Source: Lonsdalea iberica (GTDB taxonomy: Bacteria; Pseudomonadota; Gammaproteobacteria; Enterobacterales; Enterobacteriaceae). Taken from it: DNA of 64,000 nucleotides. Made by a program: the position numbers and the translations under genes. The DNA is taken from NCBI RefSeq assembly GCF_002111585.1, contig NZ_LUTP01000003.1, positions 1 to 64,000 on the forward strand, given 5' to 3'. Below are positions 28,679 through 38,691 of the stretch, piece after piece. How positions within the stretch are numbered: the stretch's first letter is position 1; every line of letters begins with the position of its first letter. The notes beneath the pieces were generated by a model that did no database searches, was not told the origin of the DNA, and saw only the letters and a program-made list of their open reading frames with translations.

Positions 28679-29876
28679 CCAGTTCCAACCGGTTTTTTTA
28701 AACTTTATCGTGGTGGAGGTAGTAACAATGCCACTGTGTTAGCGTGCGAACTATTTTTATAAGATTTAAAGTACGTAGTGTTATTTTTAATTAAAACTTA
28801 TTACGCAAAAATAGCAAAAAAATATCAAAAAAGTTAGTGGTAATAATAATTTTTATTATTTGTGTGTGAGGGGTGTCTTTAATTCTTATAGGAGCGAAAA
28901 AAGTATCTGTTTTTTATTATAAGGAAGGGCGTTAAATAAATTTTATTATCTAAAAGGTAACCGGTTTCTCTTTTTTTTCTCAAACCAGAATCGTGGCGTA
29001 GCAACAGGACGATTAGAAGCGAGTCGCTTTGTACGCTGATTTTTGGGTGTTTTTGTGTAATGTCCATTTGTCTAAATTGTCGTCTTTTCAGGGCTTGTAA
29101 TTACAGTGATGTGTAAAGATATGATTAATATGTAAAGTTGTGGCATTTGTGGCCGATGAAGAGCACGCACGACCGTGTTGTTGGTAGGGATGCTTCAGAG
29201 GTCATTCGGATAATAAAGGCGACGATAATCGTTGTCATTTATCCCCAATTTCCTTTGATGTTTTCTACTCTATTTTAAATTCAGCACGGTTAATTCGGCT
29301 CTCTCTCGTTTTGTCGGTAGCGCGATATCGGGGGAATAATCCCATTGCTGGATGACGGCCATGAAAATCTGGCATGAAGTGGCTGTCGGCGCTGCGTTGT
29401 CGCGGCGCGCTGTTTTCCATCGCGTCACTGCTGGATAAATGTCTGGTCATCAGCCGATGGGCTTGGAGCCTATCCTATTAGATCGCATTAATGGCCGTTT
29501 GGGATTGTGGAAGCATTCGACATCCCAGGTATATCGACGCTATGCCGGATGAGTATTTTCGCTCCCGCATATTGACCGGATGTCGTCAGTATAAAGCGTC
29601 TGACGTTTTGTCTGCGCTGCTCGTGTCAGGAATCGCCGCGCCAACAACGTCTGCTGGGATAGGCTCTTTGTTTTTTCCCCGTTTTGTCATCTCGCCTGCA
29701 TATCCGTCATTCGTGTGAAGTGCTGATTTTGCGCTTTGAAAATAGACATCTCCCAATGTCTTCAATGCTGTCACTGCGCAATGTGATTTATGTTGGTGAT
29801 TATTTGTTTAGATAATATTCACTTTTGTTTTTACTGTTATGGCTTTTCATTTTTGAATAAAAAAGGGAACAAGATT
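28679..29876. other. 1.2 kb gene-poor region upstream of the chemoreceptor
   Basis: No frame here has both a ribosome site and a recognisable family. The first 450 bases are strongly AT-rich and should hold the diguanylate cyclase promoter. The part from about 29270 to 29720 has higher GC and short frames (plus 29491-29718, 75 codons; minus 29586-29774, 62 codons) that look like non-coding or long-decayed sequence. Confidence 0.5.
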
Positions 29877-31570
29877 ATGCGTTTATCTGATTGGAAAATA
29901 GGCTATCGGCTAGCGGCCGGGTTTGCCGTTTTAGTACTGATGATCTGTATCGTTAGCTTCGTCTCTATTTCCAGACTGTCGGATTTTCACGAGGATGCGC
30001 GGGGCATCGTGACGGATGTTTATCCGCAGACGGTACAGTCGAATAACTTGATTGATAACGTCAACGCCGTCGTCCTTGCCTATCAGAAACTGTTGCTGGT
30101 CCAGGATGCAGAAAAAACTCGCGTCATCATGAATGAAATTGCGGAGCAGGCGAAGAAAATCACCGCGTTGATGCAGGAAATCGACAAAACCGCCGAACAA
30201 CTGAACGATGAGACTTCATCGCGCATTATGGATAATATCCATTCGATCCGCGGCGAATTCTTGATCTCGGGACGAAATATTATCGACCGCGTCAAAGCGG
30301 GGGATATTGATGGCGCGACCATCGAATTCAATACGCATTTAGACGTCATTCAAGGCAAATACCGCGCTGCCGTGGCCTCGCTCATCGACCATCAGGACGA
30401 TGCCATGGGCGACACGATGCACAAAATGGAAAGCACCTACAACTTCACGCGTTGGCTGCTGCTGGGTATTTTGGCCGCCTGTGTGGTGTTAGTCGTGGTA
30501 ATTGCTCGCGTACTGACGGGCAGCATTACTTCGCCGATCCGTCAGGCGCTGGGTCTGGCAGAAAGCGTGGCCCAAGGCGACCTCACCGCGGAAGTTCCGT
30601 CTTCGGGTAAAGATGAAATGGGTCAACTGCTGCGTTCGTTGGAGCACATGAACGTTAGCCTGAGCCAGATCGTCGGCCAGGTACGCGACGGCGCGGAAAG
30701 CATTTCCTCTGCTTCGTCGCAGATCGCGGCCGGCAACCAGGATCTATCCGCACGTACGGAAGAGCAGGCCAGTTCTCTGGAACAGACGGCTTCTTCTATG
30801 GAAGAACTAACCTCGACCATCACTAACACCGCCGAAAATACGCGCCATGCGACCAGCATTGCCGACCAGGCGTCGCTGGCGGCAAAGCAGAGCAGTGATG
30901 TCATGTTGTCCGTCACGCACAAAATGCGCGGGATTCGCGACTCATCCCAACGTATGGCGGAAATCATCGGCGTGATTGACGGCATCGCCTTCCAGACCAA
31001 CATTCTGGCGCTGAACGCCGCGGTGGAAGCAGCTCGAGCCGGTGAGCAAGGCAGAGGCTTCGCCGTGGTGGCGGGTGAAGTTCGCTCTCTGGCGCAGCGC
31101 AGCGCGACGGCGGCGAAAGAGATCAAAGAGCTGATTGACGATTCTGTCAGCAAGATCCAGGAAGGTATGCAGCTCGTTGATTCTGCGGAAGACAATATCT
31201 CCAACCTGACCACGCATGTGCAGGACGTGAACGACATCATCATCGAAATCTCTCAGGCCAGCGGCGAACAGAGTGACGGTATCAATCAGATTAACATTGC
31301 AGTCGGCCAGATTGACTCAACGACGCAGCAGAACGCCGCGCTGGTTGAAGAGTCTGCGTCTGCGGCGCTGTGCCTTGGCAGTCTCAGGCAACCATGCTGA
31401 CCGAGGCAGTGAGCACCTTCAAATTGAGCCACAGCTTCGTTGCAACGAGCGGTCGTCAGCAGCCGCAGTCGTCAGAGGCGAGCGCATTGCCTGTAGCGAA
31501 AGCCGCTAAGCAGGACAATCCGCAGCCAGCCACGGCTTCCGCCAGCTCTGAGGACTGGACTTCGTTCTAA
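29877..31570 (+). CDS. Methyl-accepting chemotaxis protein, frameshifted near its end
   Basis: A Tsr/Tar-type receptor. TM1 is near residues 10-30, followed by a four-helix-bundle periplasmic ligand domain, TM2 ([20 protein letters not shown]), HAMP and the cytoplasmic hairpin with the invariant tip [20 protein letters not shown]. The ATG at 29877 follows AGGGAAC; an earlier frame start adds nothing typical. Near 31368-31380 two single-base insertions shift the frame. Removing them restores [19 protein letters not shown] and runs to EDWTSF, a C-terminal CheR/CheB-docking pentapeptide. The restored length is about 563 residues. As read, the main frame ends at 31400. Confidence 0.9.
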
Positions 31571-31622
31571 GACGCAACGGCTGGCACAAGCCTCTAACGA
31601 GGTGAATTCTCGCCATCCGCTC

Positions 31623-31648
31623 CTGATATCCGCCGCGGCGGATATCAG
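31623..31648. repeat. Perfect 26-base palindrome after the chemoreceptor
   Basis: CTGATATCCGCCG is followed at once by its exact complement. It lies 53 bases after the chemoreceptor stop and would form a stable hairpin, but no T-run follows. It may be a terminator-like stabiliser or a protein-binding site. Confidence 0.6.
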
Positions 31649-31703
31649 CGTGCCACTCGGGCGGTCGCAAAAGTCAGCGATCGCCCTCCCGCCTGAAAAA
31701 AAC

Positions 31704-31737
31704 TCAAAAAAAAGCCTGCCGTTTGATGCTGGCAGGC
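31704..31737 (-). terminator. Intrinsic terminator of tyrB
   Basis: On the minus strand GCCTGCC and GGCAGGC (31731-31737 and 31714-31720) form a 7-base stem with a 10-base loop, followed by eight T residues. It begins 19 bases beyond the tyrB stop. Confidence 0.88.
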
Positions 31738-31755
31738 AGTATGAGCAAACCGATG

Positions 31756-32949
31756 CTATTGCACGGCGGCAAACGCCGCGGCAACCCTTTGTACGTTGCT
31801 GTGATTGAGTCCGGCTATGCAAACGCGGCCACTGGCGATGAGGTACACGCCAAACTCCTCGCGCAGCCGATCAACTTGTTCAGGGCTGAAACCAGTGTAG
31901 CTGAACATTCCGCGTTGCGTCAGCAGGTAGTCGAAATTGCGACCGGGCAAGGCTTGTTTTAGCGCATCCACCAGCGTTTGACGCATCTCAGCGATGCGTT
32001 GACGCATCGACGCCACTTCCGCGTGCCACTCAGCGTTGAGCGTTTCGTCATTGAGCACGTGAGAAACCAGCTGTCCGCCAAAGTTCGGCGGGCTGGAGTA
32101 ATTACGACGGACCGCCGCCTTCAACTGACCCAGAACGCGCTCTGCCGCGTGGCTGTCTTCGCAAATGACGGAAAGCCCGCCCACGCGTTCGCTGTACAGC
32201 GAAAAGATTTTAGAAAACGAATTGCTGACCAGCGCCGGTAGACCGGAGCCTGCGATTGCGCGGAGGGCATAGGCATCATCGTCCATGCCTGCGCCAAATC
32301 CCTGATAAGCGATATCAAGGAAAGGGATCAGATGGCGCGAAAGCAGCACTTCAATAACCTGCTCCCATTGCGCACGGGTAAGGTCCGCGCCGGTCGGGTT
32401 GTGGCAGCAGGGGTGCAACAGGACGATGCTTTTTGCCGGCAACTGCTTCAGCGCATCAAGCATACCCTGGAAATTCACACCGCGGCTGGCGTCGTCGAAG
32501 TAGGGGTAGGTATGCACCTTGAAACCGGCGCCGGAGAAGATGGCGATATGGTTTTCCCAGGTTGGATCGCTGACCCATACTTCAGCGTCAGGAAAATAGC
32601 GTTTGAGGAAATCCGCGCCGACTTTCAGCGCGCCTGATCCGCCCACGGTCTGGATCGTGGCGATACGCCCGGCATTCAGCGCGGGGTGGTGAGCGCCAAA
32701 CAGCAACTGCTGAATGGCGCTGCGGTAAGACGCCAATCCTTCCATCGGCAGGTAGCTGCTCGCCTGTTTAAACTGATTCGTCAGTTGAGCCTGTGCGGTG
32801 CTGACCGCTTTCAACTGGGGGATCACCGCGTGCTCGTCGTAGTAAAGCCCGATGCTGAGGTTAACTTTGTCGGCTCGGGGGTCCTGTTTAAATTGCTCCA
32901 TCAACGACAGGATGGGATCGCCCGCATAGGCGTCAACATGTTGAAACAC
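31756..32949 (-). CDS. tyrB: Aromatic-amino-acid aminotransferase
   Basis: A PLP fold-type I transaminase that makes phenylalanine and tyrosine from phenylpyruvate and 4-hydroxyphenylpyruvate, and can also act on leucine and aspartate precursors. It has [13 protein letters not shown], the PLP lysine in [11 protein letters not shown], and YSSPPNFG. From a GTG at 32949 it is 397 residues, like E. coli TyrB (MFQ...DAYAGDPIL); a GTG two codons upstream sits closer to AGGAG. It occupies the usual place between uvrA and alr, with a PheC-like dehydratase gene nearby. Confidence 0.94.
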   Translation of the reverse strand: MFQHVDAYAGDPILSLMEQFKQDPRADKVNLSIGLYYDEHAVIPQLKAVSTAQAQLTNQFKQASSYLPMEGLASYRSAIQQLLFGAHHPALNAGRIATIQTVGGSGALKVGADFLKRYFPDAEVWVSDPTWENHIAIFSGAGFKVHTYPYFDDASRGVNFQGMLDALKQLPAKSIVLLHPCCHNPTGADLTRAQWEQVIEVLLSRHLIPFLDIAYQGFGAGMDDDAYALRAIAGSGLPALVSNSFSKIFSLYSERVGGLSVICEDSHAAERVLGQLKAAVRRNYSSPPNFGGQLVSHVLNDETLNAEWHAEVASMRQRIAEMRQTLVDALKQALPGRNFDYLLTQRGMFSYTGFSPEQVDRLREEFGVYLIASGRVCIAGLNHSNVQRVAAAFAAVQ

Positions 32950-33011
32950 GGTCACGTACTCCTGAGTTAATCGATTTCTTGCGTAGTGATCTTGCGCATG
33001 GTCATACGACT

Positions 33012-33626
33012 TTACACCGCGTAGCGTCCCGGACGGTGATTCATGGCAATAATCAGATTCAGGATGGTCGCCCCCACAATCGAGGCCACCAGCATGGGTA
33101 TGCTTACCACGAACAGCGACGCCAGCACAATAATCACATCCACCACCATTTGAAATTTGCCCGCTCGGATGACGTTTTTCTCTTGCAGATACAGCGCGAG
33201 AATATTGATGCCTCCCAGACTAGCTTTGTGGCGGAATAAGACAATGAATCCCAGTCCCATGATCACATTGCCAAAGAGTGTCGCATAAAAAGGATCGAGC
33301 AGGTCGATATGGATGAAATGCCCGTGAAGGTCGGAAAACACCGATACCAGCGCAACGGCGCAGAAGGTTTTGAGCGTAAAACGCCACCCCATTCGGCGGA
33401 TAGCCAGATAATAAAATGGCAGATTAATCAGAAAGAACGCGACGCCGAACGAGATGTGAAGCACATAGTGCAGCAAAAAGGCCATCCCCGCCGTACCGCC
33501 GGTCAGGGCGCCGGACTGACGCAGCAAAACCACGCCGAAAGACACCATGAGCGTACCAATAAAGAGCGCGATCGTATCTTCGATCGGCGTGTGCGACAGA
33601 TCGTCGTGGCTGATGACATTATCCAT
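33012..33626 (-). CDS. YitT-family (DUF161) membrane protein
   Basis: A 204-residue integral membrane protein with about five or six helices. The family features are [12 protein letters not shown] and a second glycine-rich turn [10 protein letters not shown]. This single-domain form lacks the C-terminal DUF2179 domain of longer YitT proteins. The function is not known. It lies 62 bases upstream of tyrB on the same strand and may be cotranscribed. Confidence 0.85.
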   Translation of the reverse strand: MDNVISHDDLSHTPIEDTIALFIGTLMVSFGVVLLRQSGALTGGTAGMAFLLHYVLHISFGVAFFLINLPFYYLAIRRMGWRFTLKTFCAVALVSVFSDLHGHFIHIDLLDPFYATLFGNVIMGLGFIVLFRHKASLGGINILALYLQEKNVIRAGKFQMVVDVIIVLASLFVVSIPMLVASIVGATILNLIIAMNHRPGRYAV

Positions 33627-33882
33627 AAGAACAGTACGTTAATTGAAAGAACGGTGAGAAATAGGAAGCAAAAAATGCACCAAACCAGGCCAACTCACGT
33701 CAGTTTGGGGGATCTTCAAACAATTTTTGGCTAACGTATTGATATCTTTAAGGGTTGGATTTGCACGGAATGCGCATAAAAAGGGATATTTTGATTGTGA
33801 TGTGCGATATGTCTTCATTTTATGCGTGATTTGACTAAGAGGCGTGCACCATCATAAAGCCTTATGCCCCGAAGTGGGGCAA

Positions 33883-34350
33883 TCAGGCCGTCGTCGCCAT
33901 CAGTCCATTTTCCTTAAGGCGGTTGAGAACCACCGAGGTTTTCAGGTGCGCCACGCTCTTGTTCTGCGACAGTATACGACTAATCAGTTCGCTGAGCCCG
34001 GGGAGGTCCGCCACCGCGACTTTCAGCAAATAGTCGGCGTCGCCGGTAGTTTTGTAGGCGTCGATAATAGCATCCACTTCGCCCAGCATTTGGTGGAAGC
34101 TGTCCACGCATTCTGGGGTGTGATTGATGAGGCGCACTTCGATCAACCCCAGCGTTTCCAGCCCGATCGCGTCCGGCGCAAGTCGGGCGTGATATCCCAG
34201 AATCAGTTGCGCCTGCTCAAGAGCGATGCGTCTTCGCGAGCATTGCGATGCGGACAGCCCGACCAGATCGCTCAGTTCCTGATTGGTGAGCCGGCCATTC
34301 GACTGCAGCAGCGTCAGGATTTTCAGGTCAAAGTCATCAATGTTGTACAT
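33883..34350 (-). CDS. Lrp/AsnC-family transcriptional regulator
   Basis: A 155-residue protein with an N-terminal helix-turn-helix (LDLKILTLLQSNGRLTNQELSD-like region) and the C-terminal RAM ligand domain (DADYLLKVAVADLPGLSELI). The start at 34350 gives MYNIDDFD; the longer frame to 34635 adds 95 residues not typical of the family. It is divergent from the PheC-like gene and near tyrB, so it may respond to an aromatic amino acid. That is inference. Confidence 0.9.
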   Translation of the reverse strand: MYNIDDFDLKILTLLQSNGRLTNQELSDLVGLSASQCSRRRIALEQAQLILGYHARLAPDAIGLETLGLIEVRLINHTPECVDSFHQMLGEVDAIIDAYKTTGDADYLLKVAVADLPGLSELISRILSQNKSVAHLKTSVVLNRLKENGLMATTA

Positions 34351-34675
34351 GGTGATGTCTACCGGGCAAAAAACGAGTTTACAGACTAACAGGTTTTTGC
34401 CGCACGGAAACCCTGCCTGCGCTCCCGACGAGACGGTGTTGAAGGGCAACGCGTTTCGAGCGCGGCGGAATGCGGGTACGGATGAAAATTTCGCGAGCGG
34501 CTTGTAGACGAAAGTCTGGAGGACGACGCCAAGGACGGTGAGTTTGGAAGCGTGAGATAAGCGGATTGCTCTCTTACAGTTGGTGCGCCTGTCGGGATGT
34601 GTCATAAAGAGTGAAAAATTATCTCGTCGGCGCAAGCACGACGTCGCTCAACGTCAATGGTAAGGGTTAAATGAA

Positions 34676-35440
34676 ATGAAGAAATGGTTCCCGCTGACTC
34701 TGTTGCTGGCTTCCGGCGCTGCAAGCGCCGCATCGCATCTGGATAGCGTGCAGCGGCAGGGCGTGCTGAGAGTCTGCACCACCGGAGATTACAAGCCCTA
34801 CAGTCTGCTGCGGGAAGATGGCGAATACGAAGGGATTGATGTCGACATGGCGCACTCGCTGGCCGCCAGCCTGGGCGTGAAGGTCGCCTGGGTAAAAACG
34901 ACCTGGAAAACGCTGATGCCCGACTTTCTGGCTGGGCGTTGCGATATTGCCGTCGGCGGGATTTCCGTGACGCTGGAGCGGCAGAAAAAAGCGTCCTTCA
35001 CGAACAGGATCGATGTGGATGGGAAAATCCCGCTGGTGCGTTGCGAAGACCAAGCGAAGTATCAGACGATCGACCAAATCAACCGCCCATCCGTGCGTCT
35101 GATTGAGCCTGCCGGAGGCACGAATGAAGCATTTGCGCACGCGCATTTGCCTAATGCGCAGCTGATACTGCAAGACAACGTGACGATTTTCCAGCAACTG
35201 GCGGACGGCAAAGCGGACGTCATGATCACCGAGGCGTCGGAAGCGTTGTATCAACAGAAACATTATCCGTCGCTGTGCGCGGTCAATCCGGCGCATCCGT
35301 TGCAGTACGGCGAAAAAGCATTTTTGCTGCCGCGGGACGACGCGAGCTGGAAGCAGTATGTTGACCAATGGCTGCACTTGACAAAAGCCACCGGAGAGCA
35401 CCAGGAGATTATGGGAAAATGGCTCTCGGTAACAAAATGA
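34676..35440 (+). CDS. pheC: Periplasmic cyclohexadienyl dehydratase-like protein
   Basis: A 254-residue protein with a signal peptide (MKKWFPLTLLLASGAASA) and a periplasmic solute-binding-protein fold. It aligns closely with Pseudomonas PheC: VLRVCTTGDYKPYS, GIDVDMAHSLA, GGTNEAFA, DNVTIFQQLADGKADVM and AEKAFLLPRD-type segments. PheC converts prephenate or arogenate to phenylpyruvate or phenylalanine in the periplasm. The glutamate after DVMITEAS matches the position of the PheC catalytic E173. An amino-acid-binding protein without catalysis is the alternative. tyrB, which could use its product, lies 1.7 kb away, divergently oriented. Confidence 0.78.
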   Translation: MKKWFPLTLLLASGAASAASHLDSVQRQGVLRVCTTGDYKPYSLLREDGEYEGIDVDMAHSLAASLGVKVAWVKTTWKTLMPDFLAGRCDIAVGGISVTLERQKKASFTNRIDVDGKIPLVRCEDQAKYQTIDQINRPSVRLIEPAGGTNEAFAHAHLPNAQLILQDNVTIFQQLADGKADVMITEASEALYQQKHYPSLCAVNPAHPLQYGEKAFLLPRDDASWKQYVDQWLHLTKATGEHQEIMGKWLSVTK

Positions 35441-35511
35441 TAAACTGCTTATGGTTAGATATCAGGTTGCTTGGACTGAAATAAGGGTATTATGCCATAT
35501 TTAATGCGATC

Positions 35512-35559
35512 GCACCGATAGCTAAATAGAATAATTTTTTAACTATCGGTGCTTTTTTT
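35512..35559 (+). terminator. Terminator after the pheC-like gene
   Basis: GCACCGATAG (35512-35521) pairs with CTATCGGTGC (35543-35552), followed by seven T residues. The loop is 21 bases and AT-rich. Confidence 0.8.
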
Positions 35560-35681
35560 GTTCATATTTTTTGAACGTGGCCAGCAAATTAACCCAATTT
35601 TAACAGCGCCGTAACTAGACTATCATTATTCACATCGAAGACAGACATCGTCTTCCTCACCATCATGTGAAGGATATTTTT

Positions 35682-35933
35682 ATGAAAACCCTGAATACTG
35701 TTATTGCCGCTGTTGTTCTTTCCACTGCTTCATTCGCTACGCTGGCCGCGACCGAAGTCAACCAGGCTCAGGATACGTCGATCGGTAGCGTCTCCGCCAG
35801 CGCAAGAAACCTGGGCGACCTGCAGACCAACCTGTCTTCCGCAGCGGATGCCTCGGGTGCGAAGTCATTCCGCATCATCTCTACGATGGACAGCAGCAAC
35901 CATATCCGTGGTGTCGCTGAACTTTATAACTAA
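35682..35933 (+). CDS. YdgH/BhsA/McbA-like (DUF1471) periplasmic protein
   Basis: An 83-residue secreted protein with a signal peptide ending TLAA and one DUF1471 domain (IGSVSASARNLGDLQTNLSS, then GAKSFRI and GVAELYN). Members such as BhsA and McbA respond to stress and biofilm cues in E. coli. The ATG at 35682 follows GAAGGA by about eight bases. A GTG at 35667 overlaps that site and is unlikely. Confidence 0.88.
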   Translation: MKTLNTVIAAVVLSTASFATLAATEVNQAQDTSIGSVSASARNLGDLQTNLSSAADASGAKSFRIISTMDSSNHIRGVAELYN

Positions 35934-36000
35934 TTTCTCCGGTGGGACATCTTCATAAGGTTGGCAGCTCATGAAACCTATCGATGATAAGGCACCTGAC

Positions 36001-36034
36001 AAAAAGGCCCGCAATAGTATTGCGGGCCTTTTTT
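36001..36034. terminator. Bidirectional terminator between the DUF1471 gene and alr
   Basis: AAAGGCCCGCAATA and its exact complement flank a single G; the working loop is probably ATAGTAT. A run of A residues lies before and T residues after. It serves both convergent genes. Confidence 0.9.
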
Positions 36035-36058
36035 ACGTCTGCGTCAGAACAGGTGAGA

Positions 36059-37144
36059 TCAGAAGGGTTCGTCCGTGTAAACGATTTCGGTGCGGGAAGT
36101 CAGGCGCGTCAACAGCTCATAGGCGCTGACGTCATTCACCGCCGCCACGCTTTCGATAGGCAGATGTTTTCCCCATAGCTCAACTTTATCGCCGACGCGA
36201 TCCCGCGACTCCGGCCCGAGATCCACCGTGATCATATCCATCGATACCCGACCCGCCAGCGGGACTTCGCGTCCGTTGACCCACACCGGCGTACCGCTTT
36301 TCGCGCAACGGGGGTAGCCGTCTCCGTAGCCCATGGCGACCACGCCGAGTCGCGTATCGCGCGGGCTGGTCCAGGTACTGCCGTAGCCGACGGGTTCGCC
36401 GGAATGATGTTCGCGTACGGCAATCAGATGGGACGTCAACCGCATCGCGGGCTGTAACCCCCAGCGGGCGGCATTGTCGCCGTCGAGCGGCGAAACGCCA
36501 TAAAGCACGATGCCGGGACGAATCTGGTCGCGGTGCGACTGCGGCCACAGCAGAATACCGCCGGACGCGGCGATGGACTGCGCTCCCGGCCTGCCTGCGG
36601 CAACCGCGTCGAACGTCGCCAACTGGTGCTTGGTGACATCCACCTCCGGCTCATCCGCACGGCAGAAATGGCTCATGATGTTCACCGGTTGCACCACATT
36701 GTGGCAACGGGATAGCCGTTGCCAGAAGTCGCAGGCCTGGTCCGGCCGCACGCCGAGGCGGTGCATGCCCGTGTCCAGCTTCATCCAAACCGTCAACGGA
36801 CGCTCCAGCGTCGCTTGTTCCAGCGCTTCCAGTTGCTCGATGCTATGGACCGCGGTTTCCAGCCCCTTGGCCGCCAGCAGCGGAAGTTCCTCCGCAGAGA
36901 AAAAACCTTCCAGCAACAGGATAGGGTGGGTGATGCCCCCGGCGCGCAGGGCCAGGGCTTCGCTGAGGCGGGCGACGCCGAAGGCATCGGCGTCGCCCAA
37001 GGTTCGGGCGGCTTCCAACGCGCCATGCCCATAGGCGTTGGCTTTAACTATCGCGACCAGACGGCTATTGGGCGCACGCTGGCGGATGACTTGCAGATTG
37101 TGTCGCAGAGCGCGGCGATTAATGACGGCGGTTGCCGTTTGCAT
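36059..37144 (-). CDS. alr: Alanine racemase, biosynthetic
   Basis: A PLP enzyme that makes D-alanine for peptidoglycan. It has 361 residues (E. coli Alr 359), the PLP lysine K34 in [12 protein letters not shown], and the second catalytic tyrosine in the GVSPLDG/VGYGSTW half. It lies 18 bases downstream of dnaB in the conserved dnaB-alr order. Confidence 0.97.
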   Translation of the reverse strand: MQTATAVINRRALRHNLQVIRQRAPNSRLVAIVKANAYGHGALEAARTLGDADAFGVARLSEALALRAGGITHPILLLEGFFSAEELPLLAAKGLETAVHSIEQLEALEQATLERPLTVWMKLDTGMHRLGVRPDQACDFWQRLSRCHNVVQPVNIMSHFCRADEPEVDVTKHQLATFDAVAAGRPGAQSIAASGGILLWPQSHRDQIRPGIVLYGVSPLDGDNAARWGLQPAMRLTSHLIAVREHHSGEPVGYGSTWTSPRDTRLGVVAMGYGDGYPRCAKSGTPVWVNGREVPLAGRVSMDMITVDLGPESRDRVGDKVELWGKHLPIESVAAVNDVSAYELLTRLTSRTEIVYTDEPF

Positions 37145-37162
37145 GCTCGTTCCCTTATCACA

Positions 37163-38572
37163 TTATTCATCATCGTACTGTGGCCCGGCGTAGTTATCGA
37201 ACCGCGACCACTGCCCGTTAAAGGTCAGTCGTACCGAGCCAATGGGGCCGTTACGCTGTTTCCCAATAATAATTTCAGCGATGCCTTTCAGGTCGCTGTT
37301 CTCGTGATAAACCTCGTCACGATAGATAAACATGATCAAGTCGGCATCCTGTTCGATGGAGCCGGACTCACGCAGGTCGGAGTTGACCGGACGTTTATCG
37401 GCGCGCTGCTCCAGACTACGGTTCAGCTGGGATAGCGCGATAACGGGCACTTGCAATTCTTTCGCCAATGCTTTGAGCGAGCGTGAAATTTCTGCGATTT
37501 CCAGCGTACGGTTTTCCGACAGCGACGGCACCCGCATCAGCTGCAGGTAGTCGATCATGATCAGGCTGAGGCCGTCATGTTCGCGGAACACGCGACGCGC
37601 GCGGGAGCGGACTTCCGTCGGCGTCAGGCCGGAGGAGTCATCAATGTACATGTTGCGCTTTTCAAGCAGCAGCCCCATGGTGCTGGAGATGCGAGCCCAG
37701 TCCTCGTCGTCCAACTGACCGGTACGAATACGGGTCTGATCGACGCGCGACAGCGACGCCAGCATACGCATCATGATCTGCTCGCCGGGCATTTCCAGAC
37801 TGAAAATCAGCACGGGTTTTTCCTGCGTCATAGCGGCGTTTTCGCACAGGTTCATGGCGAAGGTGGTTTTCCCCATGGACGGTCGGGCGGCCACGATAAT
37901 CAGGTCGGATTTCTGCAACCCGGCCGTTTTCTTATCCAGGTCCTGATAACCGCTGGAAACCCCGGTGACCCCGTCGTGCGGACGCTGATAAAGCTGCTCG
38001 ATACGGGAGACGGTGTCTTCCAGAATACGGTCGATGCTTTTTGGGCCTTCGTCCTTGCTGGCGCGGTTCTCCGCGATTTGGAAGACGCGGGATTCCGCCA
38101 GATCCAGCAGATCTTCACTGCTGCGGCCTTGCGGATCGTAACCGGCATCGGCGATCTCGTTGGCGACGGCGATCATCTCACGCACGACGGCGCGTTCACG
38201 CACGATATCGGCATATGCGCCGATGTTCGCGGCGCTGGGGGTGTTCTTGGCCAGCTCGGCCAAATAGGCGAAGCCGCCGGCGGATTCCAACTCGCCTTTC
38301 TGCTCCAGCGACTCTGACAAGGTAATCAGGTCGATGGGTTTGCTCATCTCCAGTAAACGCTGCATTTCGCTGAAAATCAGCCGATGAGCGCGATTGAAGA
38401 AGTCATTGGTGACGACGCGTTCTGCTACGTTGTCCCAGCGCTCGTTGTCGAGCATCAGTCCACCCAACACAGACTGTTCCGCTTCCAATGAATGTGGGGG
38501 GAGCTTTAGCCCTTCGACCTGACGGTCGCGAGGTTCTGCGGATTTATTGGTGGATCTTTTCTTCTCAGCCAT
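37163..38572 (-). CDS. dnaB: Replicative DNA helicase
   Basis: The hexameric 5'-3' fork helicase, 469 residues (E. coli 471). An N-terminal collar domain (LPPHSLEAEQSVLGGLMLDN) precedes the RecA-like motor with Walker A AARPSMGKTTFAMN, Walker B LIMIDYLQLM and the end FDNYAGPQYDDE. The start at 38572 gives MAEKKRS, in line with homologues; an upstream frame to 38644 adds unsupported residues. No intein interrupts it. The divergent qor gene is 119 bases away. Confidence 0.97.
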   Translation of the reverse strand: MAEKKRSTNKSAEPRDRQVEGLKLPPHSLEAEQSVLGGLMLDNERWDNVAERVVTNDFFNRAHRLIFSEMQRLLEMSKPIDLITLSESLEQKGELESAGGFAYLAELAKNTPSAANIGAYADIVRERAVVREMIAVANEIADAGYDPQGRSSEDLLDLAESRVFQIAENRASKDEGPKSIDRILEDTVSRIEQLYQRPHDGVTGVSSGYQDLDKKTAGLQKSDLIIVAARPSMGKTTFAMNLCENAAMTQEKPVLIFSLEMPGEQIMMRMLASLSRVDQTRIRTGQLDDEDWARISSTMGLLLEKRNMYIDDSSGLTPTEVRSRARRVFREHDGLSLIMIDYLQLMRVPSLSENRTLEIAEISRSLKALAKELQVPVIALSQLNRSLEQRADKRPVNSDLRESGSIEQDADLIMFIYRDEVYHENSDLKGIAEIIIGKQRNGPIGSVRLTFNGQWSRFDNYAGPQYDDE

Positions 38573-38691
38573 GAAGCGCGTTCTTACGGGTTGATTTACC
38601 AGAATGGAAGGGGGCATTGTATCTCTGAAAAGCGGGAATGGCACCCGCTGTCACCGTAAACCCTTAAATTGAGAAAGAACCTGGAGAGCAT

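Noticed and set aside
29200..29240. Possible Fur box (GATAATCGTTGTC-like)
   Set aside because: Too few matches and no gene close downstream.
29491..29718. 75-codon plus-strand frame
   Set aside because: No ribosome site and no recognisable family; overlapped by an equally open antisense frame.
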